DNA from: Bacteroidota bacterium
GTDB lineage: Bacteria; Bacteroidota; Bacteroidia; JACCXN01
Reading direction: 5' to 3'
NCBI GenBank assembly: GCA_013696965.1
Contig: JACCXN010000097.1
Span: forward strand, 1 to 20,393
DNA: 20,393 nt
The notes under the pieces were generated by a model, which saw only the letters and a list, made by a program, of their open reading frames with translations, did no database searches and was not told the origin of the DNA. Of this stretch, positions 1 to 8,683 are shown in pieces. Made by a program: the position numbers and the translations under genes. Position 1 is the stretch's first letter; each line of letters opens with the position of its first letter.

Positions 1-93
1 TTCAATGCAAAAATAAAAGCTTTTAGGTCTGCTTTTAGAGGAGTTAGAAATGTAAGTTTTTTCTTGTTCAGATTAGCAAATATTTATGCTTAG
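1..93 (+). CDS. C-terminal end of an ISL3/ISAon1-type transposase (5' part outside window)
   Basis: Frame 1 is open from the first base to a TAG at 91-93 and encodes 30 residues beginning FNAKIKAFRSAFRGV and ending FFLFRLANIYA. From memory of the family, this resembles the conserved C-terminus of ISAon1-like transposases (DDE_Tnp_ISL3 fold) of Bacteroidota, where an E-x-F-N-A-K-I-K motif carrying the last catalytic Glu lies near the end of the protein. The Glu itself would lie just upstream of the window, so whether the gene is intact cannot be judged. The clpB gene downstream is on the opposite strand and its reading frame ends before the IS. The match is recognition by eye over a short stretch, so the family is likely but not certain. 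Confidence 0.7.
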   Translation, partial: FNAKIKAFRSAFRGVRNVSFFLFRLANIYA

Positions 94-100
94 AAATTTG

Positions 101-140
101 CAGCCCCCAACTTTTCCGCTTGATCCGAAGTCGGGGGTTG
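101..140. repeat. Strong imperfect hairpin after the transposase
   Basis: Bases 101-113 pair with 128-140: CAG then five C pair with five G then TTG, followed by an A-C mismatch (109/132) and an ACTT/AAGT inner stem. The loop is 14 bases (114-127). The stem contains one G-T wobble (103/138). No T-run follows on either strand, so an intrinsic terminator for clpB (which ends at 218 on the minus strand) is less likely than an IS-end structure, although the two roles are not exclusive. Confidence 0.6.
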
Positions 141-217
141 AAAATCAGAAGAAATTTCACAAAAAAACCTGTATTATACTATGCATAAGCATCCCAAATT
201 CAACCTTAAAAGAAGCC

Positions 218-2839
218 TTATTTAACCACCTCTATTTCTTTGATGGGATTTCGAAAAACAAATTCCTTGTCAAATACATCCAATACAATTATTGATTCTT
301 CCTTTATTTTTCCGGCAAGTATTTGTTTAGACAATTCATTAAGCACATGTTTTTGCAAAACTCTTTTAAGTGGCCTTGCTCCGAATTGCGGATCATATCC
401 TAATTGAGCGAGCCAATCCAATGCATCATCTGTTGCTGTTAATTTTATATTGTTTGCTTTTAACCTTTCTACAATAGCATTGAATTGTAATTCTGCTATT
501 TTCTTTACATCTTCCCTGTTTAAAGGTGTAAACATTATAACTTCGTCAATTCTGTTTAAAAATTCCGGACGTAAGGATATTTTCAGCAAATCAAACACTT
601 CCCTTTTTGCTTTAGCCATCATTTGCTCTGGTTCAAAATCATCTAATTTGCTGTAATGGTCTTGTATAATATGAGAACCTATGTTGGAAGTCATTATAAT
701 AATAGTGTTTTTGAAATTAACAACCCTGCCTTTGTTGTCAGTAAGTCTGCCATCATCAAGTACTTGAAGTAGAATATTAAATACATCGGGATGGGCTTTT
801 TCTATTTCGTCAAGCAGCACAACTGAATATGGTTTTCTTCTAACTGACTCAGTCAGTTGTCCGCCTTCTTCATAGCCAATATATCCAGGAGGGGCTCCAA
901 TTAATCTGGAAACAGAATGCCTCTCCTGGTATTCACTCATATCTATTCTTGTAATACTGTTCTCATTGTTAAACAGAAATTCTGCCAATGCCTTTGCCAA
1001 TTCTGTTTTTCCAACACCAGTAGTCCCAAGAAAAATAAAGGAGCCAATGGGTTTTTTTTCATCCTGCAATCCAGCACGACTTCTTCTTACTGCATCGGAT
1101 ATGGCCTCAATTGCTTCATTTTGTCCAACAACACGTTTGTGAAGTTCATCTTCCAGGTGTAAGAGTTTTTCTCTTTCGCTTTGCAACATCCTGCTAACTG
1201 GAATTCCTGTCCATCTGGAAACAACCCCCGCAATGTCTTCACTAGTTACCTCTTCCTTTATCATTGAAAAACCATCAGCTTGCAAGTCCTTAAGCTTTTG
1301 TTTATAAGATTCAAGGCTTATTTCAGCTTCCTTGATTTTTCCATACCTTATTTCTGCAACTTTTCCATAATCTCCTGATCGCTCAGCTTGATCTGCCTCC
1401 AGTTTTAGGTGTTCAATATTTTCTTTTTCTCTCTGGATACCCTCAACAATTTCTTTTTCGTGCTGCCATTGGGATTTTAATTTATTTCGCTCATCATTAA
1501 GATTCGCAATTTCTTCAGTAAGATTCTTTAATTTTTCATTGTCATTTTCACGTTTAATGGCTTCCCTTTCAATCTCAAGTTGTTTTATCTTTCTTTCTAC
1601 TTCATCAAGTTCAACGGGCATTGAATTTATTTCAAGCCTTAATTTAGATGCAGCCTCATCAATAAGGTCAATGGCTTTATCAGGTAAAAATCTATCCGTA
1701 ATATAACGCTGGGATAATTCAACAGATGCAATAATCGCCTCATCTTTAATTCGAACCTTGTGGTGGGTTTCATATTTTTCTTTAATTCCTCTTAAAATTG
1801 AAATTGCATCTTCAGCTGAAGGCTCATCCACCATTACTTTTTGAAATCTCCGTTCCAGGGCTTTGTCTTTTTCAAAATATTTTTGAAACTCATTTAGGGT
1901 AGTTGCTCCAATAGCACGCAGTTCACCTCTTGCAAGGGCTGGTTTTAAAATATTCGCAGCATCCATAGCACCTTCACCACCTCCTGCACCTATTAATGTA
2001 TGAATCTCATCAATAAACATTATTATTTCACCTTCTGCACTTGTTACTTCTTTAATAACAGCTTTAAGCCTCTCTTCGAATTCTCCCTTATATTTGGCAC
2101 CTGCTATTAAGGCTCCCATATCAAGTGAATATATTTGTTTGGATTTAAGATTTTCAGGAACATCACCGTTTATAATACGGTGAGCAAGGCCTTCTGCAAT
2201 TGCAGTTTTACCAACTCCAGGCTCTCCAACTAAAATAGGATTGTTTTTTGTTCTTCTGGATAAAATCTGTAAAACCCTTCTGATTTCCTCATCCCGGCCT
2301 ATAACAGGGTCAAGTTTTCCATTTTGAGCAAGTTCATTCAGGTTTTTTCCATATTTATTTAATGCATCATAGGTTTCTTCAGCACTTTGGCTAGTTACTT
2401 TTGATCCTTTACGTAACTCTGTTATTGCTTTTTTTAAATCCTTTTCACTTATGCCATTGTCCCTCATCATTTGAGCAACACTATCACTTCCTGCCAGAAT
2501 TCCTAGTAATATATGTTCAATTGAAACATATTCATCCCCATATTCTTTAAGATAGTTTGATGCTTTGCTTAATGCTTTATTTGCAGGAGCTGATAAATAC
2601 GGTGCAGCTCCCCCCGAAACTTTAGGATAGGAGTCAATAATACTATCCAACGTTTTTCTGAAAACGAGGATATTAACATTGCATTTTTTTAATAAAAAAG
2701 GAACAACAGTATTATCGCTTTCTAATAATCCTATTAATATATGTCCTGTTTCTATAGCCTGATTATTACCAGAAGCAGCAATTTGCATAGCATTTTGGAT
2801 TGCTTCCTGGGATTTGATTGTGAAATTATTCAGATTCAT
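218..2839 (-). CDS. clpB: ATP-dependent protein disaggregase ClpB
   Basis: Hexameric cytosolic AAA+ chaperone that threads aggregated proteins through its central pore, working with DnaK/DnaJ/GrpE. At 873 residues it is full length. The order is: N-terminal Clp repeat domain (about 1-150); first AAA+ module with Walker A GEPGVGKT (205-212), Walker B ending FIDE (275-278) and an arginine-finger RR (330-331); a charged coiled-coil middle domain (about 405-525), the feature that separates ClpB from ClpA/ClpC; second AAA+ module with Walker A GTTGVGKT (605-612), pore loop GYIGYEEGG (652-660) and Walker [10 protein letters not shown] (673-681); and the C-terminal small domain. Thr replaces the common Pro in the second P-loop; this does not touch catalytic residues. 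The gene stands alone between an IS remnant and the rplS terminator, so it must have its own promoter in 2840-3120. No CIRCE element is visible. Confidence 0.97.
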   Translation of the reverse strand: MNLNNFTIKSQEAIQNAMQIAASGNNQAIETGHILIGLLESDNTVVPFLLKKCNVNILVFRKTLDSIIDSYPKVSGGAAPYLSAPANKALSKASNYLKEYGDEYVSIEHILLGILAGSDSVAQMMRDNGISEKDLKKAITELRKGSKVTSQSAEETYDALNKYGKNLNELAQNGKLDPVIGRDEEIRRVLQILSRRTKNNPILVGEPGVGKTAIAEGLAHRIINGDVPENLKSKQIYSLDMGALIAGAKYKGEFEERLKAVIKEVTSAEGEIIMFIDEIHTLIGAGGGEGAMDAANILKPALARGELRAIGATTLNEFQKYFEKDKALERRFQKVMVDEPSAEDAISILRGIKEKYETHHKVRIKDEAIIASVELSQRYITDRFLPDKAIDLIDEAASKLRLEINSMPVELDEVERKIKQLEIEREAIKRENDNEKLKNLTEEIANLNDERNKLKSQWQHEKEIVEGIQREKENIEHLKLEADQAERSGDYGKVAEIRYGKIKEAEISLESYKQKLKDLQADGFSMIKEEVTSEDIAGVVSRWTGIPVSRMLQSEREKLLHLEDELHKRVVGQNEAIEAISDAVRRSRAGLQDEKKPIGSFIFLGTTGVGKTELAKALAEFLFNNENSITRIDMSEYQERHSVSRLIGAPPGYIGYEEGGQLTESVRRKPYSVVLLDEIEKAHPDVFNILLQVLDDGRLTDNKGRVVNFKNTIIIMTSNIGSHIIQDHYSKLDDFEPEQMMAKAKREVFDLLKISLRPEFLNRIDEVIMFTPLNREDVKKIAELQFNAIVERLKANNIKLTATDDALDWLAQLGYDPQFGARPLKRVLQKHVLNELSKQILAGKIKEESIIVLDVFDKEFVFRNPIKEIEVVK

Positions 2840-2910
2840 AAATTCTTTTTCTTTAATTTAGAATGCCAAATCAATTTTTATACCTTTTGATTTTAAGGAG
2901 TTAAGTGGAA

Positions 2911-2946
2911 AAAATGACACACAAATTCAAGCCTTGCTGTCATTTT
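2911..2946. repeat. Perfect 9-bp inverted repeat upstream of clpB
   Basis: AAAATGACA (2911-2919) is exactly complementary to TGTCATTTT (2938-2946), with 18 bases between. It starts 72 bases upstream of the clpB start codon, so it may overlap the promoter or the 5' leader. It is not CIRCE (TTAGCACTC-N9-GAGTGCTAA) and not the HspR element. A regulator-binding site or leader hairpin is possible; no regulator is identified. Confidence 0.5.
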
Positions 2947-3120
2947 GGCTATTTGTGCTGCTGTTTTGGATTAAACATAGGAAAAATAAAAAAATCATTC
3001 TATTAACAATTCCCCCAAAAGAAATGAAAAGCTATAAGGTCTCAAAGACAGCAAAGATTTTTGCTTTACGCTCTTTCCCAGTTAAATGATCCGTTTAGCT
3101 TTATTAAGAAGAACAAAATA

Positions 3121-3153
3121 AAAAAGACCGGTTCAGAAGAACCGGTCTTTTTT
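3121..3153 (-). terminator. Intrinsic terminator of the trmD-rplS unit (symmetrical)
   Basis: A GC-rich perfect stem, with AAAAAGACCGGTTC (3121-3134) pairing with 3139-3152, closes a 4-base AGAA loop (3135-3138). Read on the minus strand it ends in a T-run followed by TATTTTG, 26 bases after the rplS stop. Read on the plus strand it also ends in six Ts, so it could block transcription both ways. Its position after rplS and before clpB indicates that the two are separate transcription units. Confidence 0.9.
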
Positions 3154-3178
3154 ATTCATTAGAAAAATTGGAATTGTA

Positions 3179-3526
3179 TTATCTTTTTTTCTCTTTAAGT
3201 CTTGCTTTTTTACCAGTTAATTCTCTGATATAAAATATTCTCGCCCTTCTAACAACGCCTACTTTATTCACTTCAATTTTGTCAATAAAAGGAGAAGTAA
3301 TAGGGAAAATTCTTTCAACACCAATATTGTTTGAAATTTTTCTAACAGTAAAAGTTTCAGTAACACCAGAGCCTTTTCTCTGAATTACAACACCTTGAAA
3401 CTGCTGAATTCTCATTTTTTCACCTTCTTTTATTTTGTAATGCACTGTTACAGTATAACCAGCCTTGAAAGCCGGAAATTCGGGTTTTGTGCTTAATTCG
3501 TTCTCAACAAATTTAACTAATTCCAT
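3179..3526 (-). CDS. rplS: 50S ribosomal protein L19
   Basis: Ribosomal protein of the large subunit that sits near the 30S interface. The protein is 115 residues, the usual length. It starts [11 protein letters not shown], with the family signatures [29 protein letters not shown] and the [20 protein letters not shown] stretch, and has a very basic C-terminus ([10 protein letters not shown]) as expected for an rRNA-binding protein. It lies 101 bases after trmD on the same strand, the conserved trmD-rplS order; rpsP and rimM, often in front of trmD, are not here. A strong terminator follows 26 bases after the stop. Confidence 0.97.
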   Translation of the reverse strand: MELVKFVENELSTKPEFPAFKAGYTVTVHYKIKEGEKMRIQQFQGVVIQRKGSGVTETFTVRKISNNIGVERIFPITSPFIDKIEVNKVGVVRRARIFYIRELTGKKARLKEKKR

Positions 3527-3627
3527 TTTTTTAGTTTTTTTAATATCAAATACTATCCCTTTTTCAGGGCTGCAAGTTTACGGAAATATTTTCAATAAAC
3601 AGAACATTTCAAAAAATATTCTGCTAA

Positions 3628-4323
3628 TCATGATTTTTTTTCCTTTTCTCTGTTTAGAAGGTCAGGTCTTCTTTCCAAGGTTCTTTTCAAGGATTGCTCA
3701 TGTCTCCATTGGTCAATGATTTTGGAATTGCCTGAGAGAAGAATTTCCGGAACTTTTAAACCTTGATAATCAGCAGGTCGTGTGTAAACAGGAGGAGCTA
3801 ATAAATTATCCTGAAAAGAATCTGATAGGGCAGAGGTTTCATCATTTAAAACCCCTGGTATTACTCTTATTATAGTATCACACAATACTGCTGCGGCTAA
3901 TTCACCTCCTGTTAACACGTAATCTCCAATTGAAATTTCCATGGTAATATATTTGTCTCTTACTCTTTGATCAATTCCTTTATAATGTCCACAAAGAATA
4001 ATAATGTTTTTCATAGAGGACAATTTATTGGCTATTGATTGTTGAAGTTGAATGCCATCAGGTGTCATATAAATGATTTGATCATAAATTCTTTGCTCCT
4101 GTAGCTTTTCTATGCATTTGGCAATGGGTTCAATCATCATAACCATACCCGCGCTGCCTCCATAGGGTGCATCATCAATAGTTTTATGTTTGTTTGAGGA
4201 ATAATCCCTGATATTGTGCAAATGAATTTCCGCCAAACCCTTTGATTGTGCTCTTTTAATAATAGAATCAGAAAAGGGACTATCAAGCAACTGGGGCAAG
4301 ACAGTTAGAATATCTATTCTCAT
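3628..4323 (-). CDS. trmD: tRNA (guanine-37-N1)-methyltransferase TrmD
   Basis: Methylates G37 next to the anticodon of tRNAs reading CNN/GGN-type codons, using S-adenosylmethionine, and so prevents +1 frameshifting. It acts as a cytosolic dimer. The 231 residues match the family length. The start [20 protein letters not shown] is typical. The SPOUT trefoil-knot SAM site is seen as [10 protein letters not shown] (111-120) and [16 protein letters not shown] (129-144). The conserved segment around [17 protein letters not shown] (167-183) holds the Asp used as catalytic base in the family (D168 here by alignment from memory). It is first gene of a trmD-rplS unit, divergent from bioB across a 225-base intergenic region. 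Confidence 0.97.
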   Translation of the reverse strand: MRIDILTVLPQLLDSPFSDSIIKRAQSKGLAEIHLHNIRDYSSNKHKTIDDAPYGGSAGMVMMIEPIAKCIEKLQEQRIYDQIIYMTPDGIQLQQSIANKLSSMKNIIILCGHYKGIDQRVRDKYITMEISIGDYVLTGGELAAAVLCDTIIRVIPGVLNDETSALSDSFQDNLLAPPVYTRPADYQGLKVPEILLSGNSKIIDQWRHEQSLKRTLERRPDLLNREKEKKS

Positions 4324-4520
4324 GTAAAATTATTTTTTGTAAAAGTATATTAAATAGAATTAACCATCTATTTGTTTATTGAAATAACGCAATTATCATT
4401 AATTTAAAGTATTTATTGAACCAAAATCTAAAAAACATAAATCAATCGGTTTGTAAAATGAGATAAAAGTTGTTGCATAAAAAATGCCTTTATATTTATC
4501 AATTCTGGAAATAAATCTGA

Positions 4521-4528
4521 TATATTTG
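4521..4528 (+). promoter_or_regulatory. Candidate -7 box of the bio operon promoter
   Basis: TATATTTG is an exact match to the Bacteroidota -7 consensus TAnnTTTG and ends 20 bases before the bioB ATG, giving a very short leader. No clear TTTG is present at the -33 position (19-21 bases upstream); only TTTA at 4495-4498 with a slightly long spacer. Location is reasonable, but an 8-base motif in AT-rich DNA can arise by chance. Confidence 0.45.
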
Positions 4529-4548
4529 TAAATTAAAATACATAAACA

Positions 4549-5550
4549 ATGGCTGAAATCAGATACAACTGGACCAAACAAGAAATTTTAGAAATTTATA
4601 ACACACCGCTCTTGGAGCTTATTCATAAAGCTTCGAATGTACATAGAACGCACCATGAACCCAATCAAGTGCAGGTAAGTTCGCTTGTATCAATTAAAAC
4701 AGGTGGTTGTGTTGAGGATTGTTCCTATTGTCCACAGGCTGCAAGGTATCATACTGATGTGAAAGTTCATAAATTAATGCCTGTTAATGAGGTATTGGTA
4801 ATGGCAGAAAATGCAAAAAACTCAGGAGCATCAAGAATGTGTTTGGGAGCTGCATGGAGAGAAGTAAGAGATAATAAGGATTTTGATACCGTTCTTGAAA
4901 TGGTAAAGGCAATTAATGGAAAAAACATGGAGGTTTGTTGTACACTTGGTATGTTAACAGAATCTCAGGCCGAAAGATTAGCTGATGCAGGATTGTATGC
5001 ATACAACCACAACCTGGATACTTCTGAAGAAAATTATGAAAATATTATTAGCACCAGAACTTATCAGGACCGCCTGGATACTTTGAAAAATGTTCGAAAG
5101 GCAAATATTACTATATGTTCAGGTGGAATTATAGGCATGGGTGAATCTGTTGAAGACAGGGTAGGAATGCTTTTTACTTTAGCAAAAATGAACCCACATC
5201 CCGAATCTGTTCCAATTAACGCACTTGTAGCTGTTCAAGGTACTCCACTTGAAAACCAGCCCATTGTTCCTGTTTGGGACATAGTAAGAATGATTGCTAC
5301 TGCCCGTATGGTTTTTCCAGGTACAGTGGTTAGGTTATCAGCAGGTAGAACCAATATTTCTCTTGAAGGCCAGGCATTGTGTTTTTTGGCTGGAGCAAAT
5401 TCTATTTTTGCTGGTGATAAATTGCTTACAACACCTAATCCTGATTTTAATGAGGATAATGAAATGTTTAAAATTCTGGGCCTTACACCAAAAGCACCTT
5501 TTAGTAATAACAAACAAGCAATAACTAAAAAAGAAGAATCAATCCTTTAA
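4549..5550 (+). CDS. bioB: Biotin synthase BioB
   Basis: Radical-SAM enzyme that inserts sulfur into dethiobiotin, the last step of biotin synthesis. The 333-residue protein is typical length. The radical-SAM cluster motif is [11 protein letters not shown], with Cys54, Cys58 and Cys61 (CxxxCxxC) binding the [4Fe-4S] cluster. The ligands of the auxiliary, sulfur-donating [2Fe-2S] cluster are present by alignment from memory: Cys98 ([10 protein letters not shown]), Cys130 (MEVCCTLG), Cys190 (TICSGG) and an Arg in [10 protein letters not shown] (R262). Note the doubled Cys130-Cys131. It is the first gene of the bio operon, preceded by a candidate -7 box, and 57 bases before bioF with a hairpin between. 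The ATG at 4549 is the only sensible start. Confidence 0.97.
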   Translation: MAEIRYNWTKQEILEIYNTPLLELIHKASNVHRTHHEPNQVQVSSLVSIKTGGCVEDCSYCPQAARYHTDVKVHKLMPVNEVLVMAENAKNSGASRMCLGAAWREVRDNKDFDTVLEMVKAINGKNMEVCCTLGMLTESQAERLADAGLYAYNHNLDTSEENYENIISTRTYQDRLDTLKNVRKANITICSGGIIGMGESVEDRVGMLFTLAKMNPHPESVPINALVAVQGTPLENQPIVPVWDIVRMIATARMVFPGTVVRLSAGRTNISLEGQALCFLAGANSIFAGDKLLTTPNPDFNEDNEMFKILGLTPKAPFSNNKQAITKKEESIL

Positions 5551-5572
5551 TTTTTTTAATTTACATTGTTGT

Positions 5573-5604
5573 GGAGTTGCATGAATAAATGCAACTCCTT
5601 TTAG
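5573..5604 (+). terminator. Perfect hairpin between bioB and bioF (possible attenuator)
   Basis: GGAGTTGCAT (5573-5582) pairs exactly with ATGCAACTCC (5589-5598) over a 6-base loop, and TTTT follows at 5599-5602. The hairpin ends 9 bases before the bioF start codon. The short T-run makes it a weak terminator at best, so partial termination, mRNA end protection of bioB, or a translation effect on bioF are all possible. Because bioF, bioD and bioA overlap each other, anything acting here would change the bioB to bioFDA ratio. Confidence 0.55.
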
Positions 5605-5607
5605 TAT

Positions 5608-6753
5608 ATGGATCCTATAGAAAATTACATATCAGAGCGTTTAGATTATAGGAAAAAGCAGGGGTTGTACAGAAGTTTAGCTGTGGAAAATAATCTTATT
5701 GACTTTGCATCCAATGATTACCTGGGTTTTGCTTATTCAAACAAGGCTATGAAATGGGAAGAAATGGCTATATGTAATTTTAATAGCACAGGTTCTACGG
5801 GTTCTCGTTTAATAACAGGTAATACTAAATATGCTGAAGAATTAGAACAGTTTATTTCAGAATTTCATAAAGCAGAGGCCGGTTTAATATTCAATTCTGG
5901 CTATGATGCAAATCTTGGTTTGCTTTCATCCTTGCCCCAAAAGGGGGATACAGTTATATATGATGCCTATATTCATGCTTCCATAAGAGATGGCATAAGA
6001 CTTAGTAATGCCTTTCATTTTTCTTTTAAACACAATGATATAAAGGAATTTACCAGTAAAATTAAAAGGGCCAAAGGCAGAATTTTTGTTGCTGTGGAAT
6101 CCGTGTATTCTATGGATGGAGATTTTGCTCCTTTAATTGAAATGGTTAATATATGTGAACAGTATAATGCTTATTTAATAGTAGATGAAGCACATGCAAC
6201 AGGAGTTTTTGGTGAAAATGGCTCAGGAAAAGTAGTTGAGTTAGGACTGGAAAAAAAAATATTTGCAAGGATCCATACTTTTGGAAAGGCTCTTGGATGT
6301 CACGGTGCTATTGTTGTTGGAAGTAAAAATCTTCGTGATTACCTGATTAATTTTTCCCGACCATTTATTTATACTACTGCACTGCCTTTATCTTCCCTTA
6401 TTAATATTAAAACGGCTTATGCGAAATTGATTGATAGTGAAAAAGATTTATTGAGGATAAAAAAGGCAACGGAATACTTTAGAAGGAATATTAAATTAAA
6501 ACATCCTTTTGAGTTAATTCAAAGCACAAGTCCAATTCAGTGTATACTTATTCCGGGAAATGAAAAGGCAAAATCTTTTGCAGAGGAAGCACGTAAAAAT
6601 GGTTTTGACATTAGGGCTATCCTAAGCCCTACTGTTCCTAAGGGAAAAGAAAGAATCAGAATATGCATTCATGCCTTTAATACGGATGAACAACTAACAG
6701 CCTTAGTTAATATCATTCATTCCATAATGAATAAAAAAGGTCAATTTATTTAA
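5608..6753 (+). CDS. bioF: 8-amino-7-oxononanoate synthase BioF
   Basis: PLP enzyme of the alpha-oxoamine synthase family that condenses pimeloyl thioester with L-alanine to 8-amino-7-oxononanoate, the first dedicated ring-assembly step. The 381 residues fit the family. Visible motifs are NDYLGFA (36-42), STGSTGSRLITGN (60-72), the cofactor-binding DEAHATGVFG (193-202) and the Schiff-base lysine in HTFGKALG (Lys227). The substrate could be pimeloyl-ACP or pimeloyl-CoA; sequence alone does not decide. Glycine C-acetyltransferase and serine palmitoyltransferase are homologues, but the place between bioB and bioD settles the call. The stop overlaps the bioD ATG by one base (TAATG), suggesting translational coupling. 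Confidence 0.95.
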   Translation: MDPIENYISERLDYRKKQGLYRSLAVENNLIDFASNDYLGFAYSNKAMKWEEMAICNFNSTGSTGSRLITGNTKYAEELEQFISEFHKAEAGLIFNSGYDANLGLLSSLPQKGDTVIYDAYIHASIRDGIRLSNAFHFSFKHNDIKEFTSKIKRAKGRIFVAVESVYSMDGDFAPLIEMVNICEQYNAYLIVDEAHATGVFGENGSGKVVELGLEKKIFARIHTFGKALGCHGAIVVGSKNLRDYLINFSRPFIYTTALPLSSLINIKTAYAKLIDSEKDLLRIKKATEYFRRNIKLKHPFELIQSTSPIQCILIPGNEKAKSFAEEARKNGFDIRAILSPTVPKGKERIRICIHAFNTDEQLTALVNIIHSIMNKKGQFI

Positions 6754-7364
6754 TGAGAAAGATATTTGTAACAGGAATAGGTACGGAAGTTGGGAAAACT
6801 ATTGTGTCTGCAATTCTTACAGAGGCGCTGCAGGCAGATTATTGGAAACCAGTACAAACAGGATCAATTTATACAACTGATTCTGATTTTGTAAAAAATA
6901 TGATTTCCAATTCCAAAACAATTATTCATCCTGAGAAATATTGCCTTGAACAGCCCTTGTCACCACACGCTGCTGCTGAATTAGAGAAAATAAATATATA
7001 TTTAAAAGAGTTAGAATTACCAAAAACAGAAAATGATTTGATAATAGAAGGTGCAGGAGGAGTAATGGTTCCTTTAAATGAGCATGAATTAATGTTGGAC
7101 ATGATTCAGCATTTCGATGCCCAAACAATTGTAGTTATTAAAAATTATTTGGGAAGTATTAATCATTCATTGTTAACAATCGATGCTTTATTTAAAAGAA
7201 ATATAAATATTCTGGGTGTTGTTTTTAATGGGATTTCCCAAAGTTCATCTGAAGACCTGATTCTAAAATATACAGGGCTTAAATGTCTTGGTAGAATTGC
7301 TATTGAAAAAGAAATGAATAAGGAAGTTATTTTAAAATACGCAAATCTTTTTAAAAAAATATGA
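6753..7364 (+). CDS. bioD: Dethiobiotin synthetase BioD
   Basis: ATP-dependent carboxylase that closes the ureido ring of dethiobiotin from 7,8-diaminopelargonate and CO2. The 203-residue protein has the P-loop GIGTEVGKT (8-16), the substrate-binding Lys in YWKPVQTGS, and the EGAGGVMVPL segment (about 100-110), all signatures of the family. It overlaps bioF by one base and bioA by four (ATGA at 7361-7364). The gene order F-D-A puts the enzyme between two genes whose products act just before it in the pathway. Confidence 0.95.
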   Translation: MRKIFVTGIGTEVGKTIVSAILTEALQADYWKPVQTGSIYTTDSDFVKNMISNSKTIIHPEKYCLEQPLSPHAAAELEKINIYLKELELPKTENDLIIEGAGGVMVPLNEHELMLDMIQHFDAQTIVVIKNYLGSINHSLLTIDALFKRNINILGVVFNGISQSSSEDLILKYTGLKCLGRIAIEKEMNKEVILKYANLFKKI

Positions 7365-8683
7365 CTCTAAACAAAAGAGATGCCGCTGTTATTTGGCATC
7401 CTTACACCCAACATAAAACACCGGATCTTCCTATTGCTATTTGCAGTGCAAAAGGTGCTTATATATATGATGAAAAGGGCCAGGAGTATATTGATGCCAT
7501 AGCCTCATGGTGGGTAAATATTCACGGTCATTCACATCCATTGATTGCAGAACGAGTTTATCAGCAGTTTCAAAAACTAGAACATGTTATGTTTGCTGGT
7601 TTCACCCACTTTCCTGCCATTGAGCTGGCCGAAAAGCTGCTTGAGAAACTGCCCAAGAATTTGGGAAAGATATTTTATTCAGATAATGGCTCAACTGCAG
7701 TGGAAGTTGCAATTAAAATGGCTATTCAATATTGGTATAATAAAGGAATAACAAAAACAAAAATCATTGCTTTTAAAAACGGTTATCATGGAGATACTTT
7801 TGGTGCCATGTCCGTTAGTTCGAGAGATAATTTTACAAAACCATTTATTCCTTTCTTGTTTGATGTTGAGTTTATTGATTTACCATTAAAAAACAAGGAG
7901 GCAAAATCAGTCAAACAATTAACTGAATTGGCTGAATCTGGCAATGTTGCTGCCTTTATTTTTGAACCCCTGGTACAAGGTGCAGCGGGAATGGTAATGT
8001 ATTCTCCATCTATTCTTGAAGAATTACTTGGTATTTGTTCAAAACATAATATTCTCACCATTGCAGATGAGGTTTTTACAGGTTTTGGCAGAACTGGTAA
8101 GTTCTTTGCCATTGATCATCTTCAAAAAGTAGTAGATATTGTTTGTCTGTCAAAAGGTATTACAGCAGGTGCTTTGCCTTTGGGAGTTACTGCATGTACA
8201 AATGAAATTTTCAATGAATTTGTATCAGGAGATAAAGCCAAAACATTTTTCCATGGTCATTCTTTTACTGCTAATCCACTGGCTTGTGCTGCAGCACTTG
8301 CCAATTTAGAACTTTTTGAAAATCCAATTGTATTTGATGACATTAAACGGATTGAAAAAAAACACGAACAGTTTATTAAATCGTTACACGGGTTTAAAAA
8401 GACAATAAGGGAGCTAAGAAAATTAGGAACTATACTTGCTATTGAAATAAGCAGTGATGATGAAACAGGCTATTTCAATGAGCTCAAAGATTACATTTAT
8501 CCCTTTTTCATTCAAAGAAAAATTGTAATTAGGCCACTGGGCAATATTATCTATATTGTTCCTCCTTATTGCATTTCAGACAAGGATTTGGATACTATTT
8601 ATAGTGCAATAAAGGAATGTTTAACCTTATTAAAAAACGGAACATTAAAAAGCAATCTTCAACAACAATGGGTAAATGGATAA
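7361..8683 (+). CDS. bioA: Adenosylmethionine-8-amino-7-oxononanoate aminotransferase BioA
   Basis: Class III PLP aminotransferase making 7,8-diaminopelargonate from the BioF product. 440 residues. The BioA-specific N-terminal IWHPYTQHK (11-19) and SWWVNIHGHSHP (49-60) are present, with NGYHGDTFGAM (140-150) stacking on PLP, DEVFTGFGRTG (236-246) holding the cofactor Asp, and the Schiff-base lysine in CLSKGITAG (Lys265). The IWHPYTQ motif argues for S-adenosylmethionine as amino donor rather than the lysine used by some Bacillus enzymes, but this is an inference. The start overlaps the bioD stop by four bases, and the end overlaps the next gene by eight. Confidence 0.96.
   Translation: MTLNKRDAAVIWHPYTQHKTPDLPIAICSAKGAYIYDEKGQEYIDAIASWWVNIHGHSHPLIAERVYQQFQKLEHVMFAGFTHFPAIELAEKLLEKLPKNLGKIFYSDNGSTAVEVAIKMAIQYWYNKGITKTKIIAFKNGYHGDTFGAMSVSSRDNFTKPFIPFLFDVEFIDLPLKNKEAKSVKQLTELAESGNVAAFIFEPLVQGAAGMVMYSPSILEELLGICSKHNILTIADEVFTGFGRTGKFFAIDHLQKVVDIVCLSKGITAGALPLGVTACTNEIFNEFVSGDKAKTFFHGHSFTANPLACAAALANLELFENPIVFDDIKRIEKKHEQFIKSLHGFKKTIRELRKLGTILAIEISSDDETGYFNELKDYIYPFFIQRKIVIRPLGNIIYIVPPYCISDKDLDTIYSAIKECLTLLKNGTLKSNLQQQWVNG

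Larger units (their letters stand above)
1..140 (+). mobile_element. Right end of an insertion sequence (partial)
   Basis: The transposase tail stops at 93, and a strong imperfect inverted repeat at 101-140 follows within 8 bases. I infer that the IS terminus lies in or just after this repeat, because ISL3-type elements have little sequence after the transposase stop. Only one end is in the window, so neither terminal repeats nor target-site duplication can be checked. The right boundary given here is the end of the hairpin and is provisional. Confidence 0.45.
2840..3178. other. Gene-free region between rplS and clpB
   Basis: This 339-base stretch separates two minus-strand genes. It holds the rplS terminator (3121-3153), a perfect 9-bp inverted repeat (2911-2946) and presumably the clpB promoter. 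I find no exact Bacteroidota -7 box (TAnnTTTG) on the minus strand and no convincing small gene. A 6-bp stem with a tetraloop at 3050-3065 is too weak to assign. Confidence 0.6.

Noticed and set aside
86-295. Plus-strand 69-codon frame across the IS end and the clpB 3' end
   Set aside because: It starts inside the transposase tail, crosses the hairpin and overlaps the clpB coding region on the other strand; no protein-like features.
4441-4548. BirA-type biotin operator
   Set aside because: Only TTGTAAA half-sites are present; no correctly spaced inverted half (GGTTTACAA type) is found, so an operator cannot be claimed.
4399-4581. Minus-strand 60-codon frame over the bioB promoter
   Set aside because: It covers the trmD-bioB intergenic region and the bioB start in antisense, with no recognisable motif.
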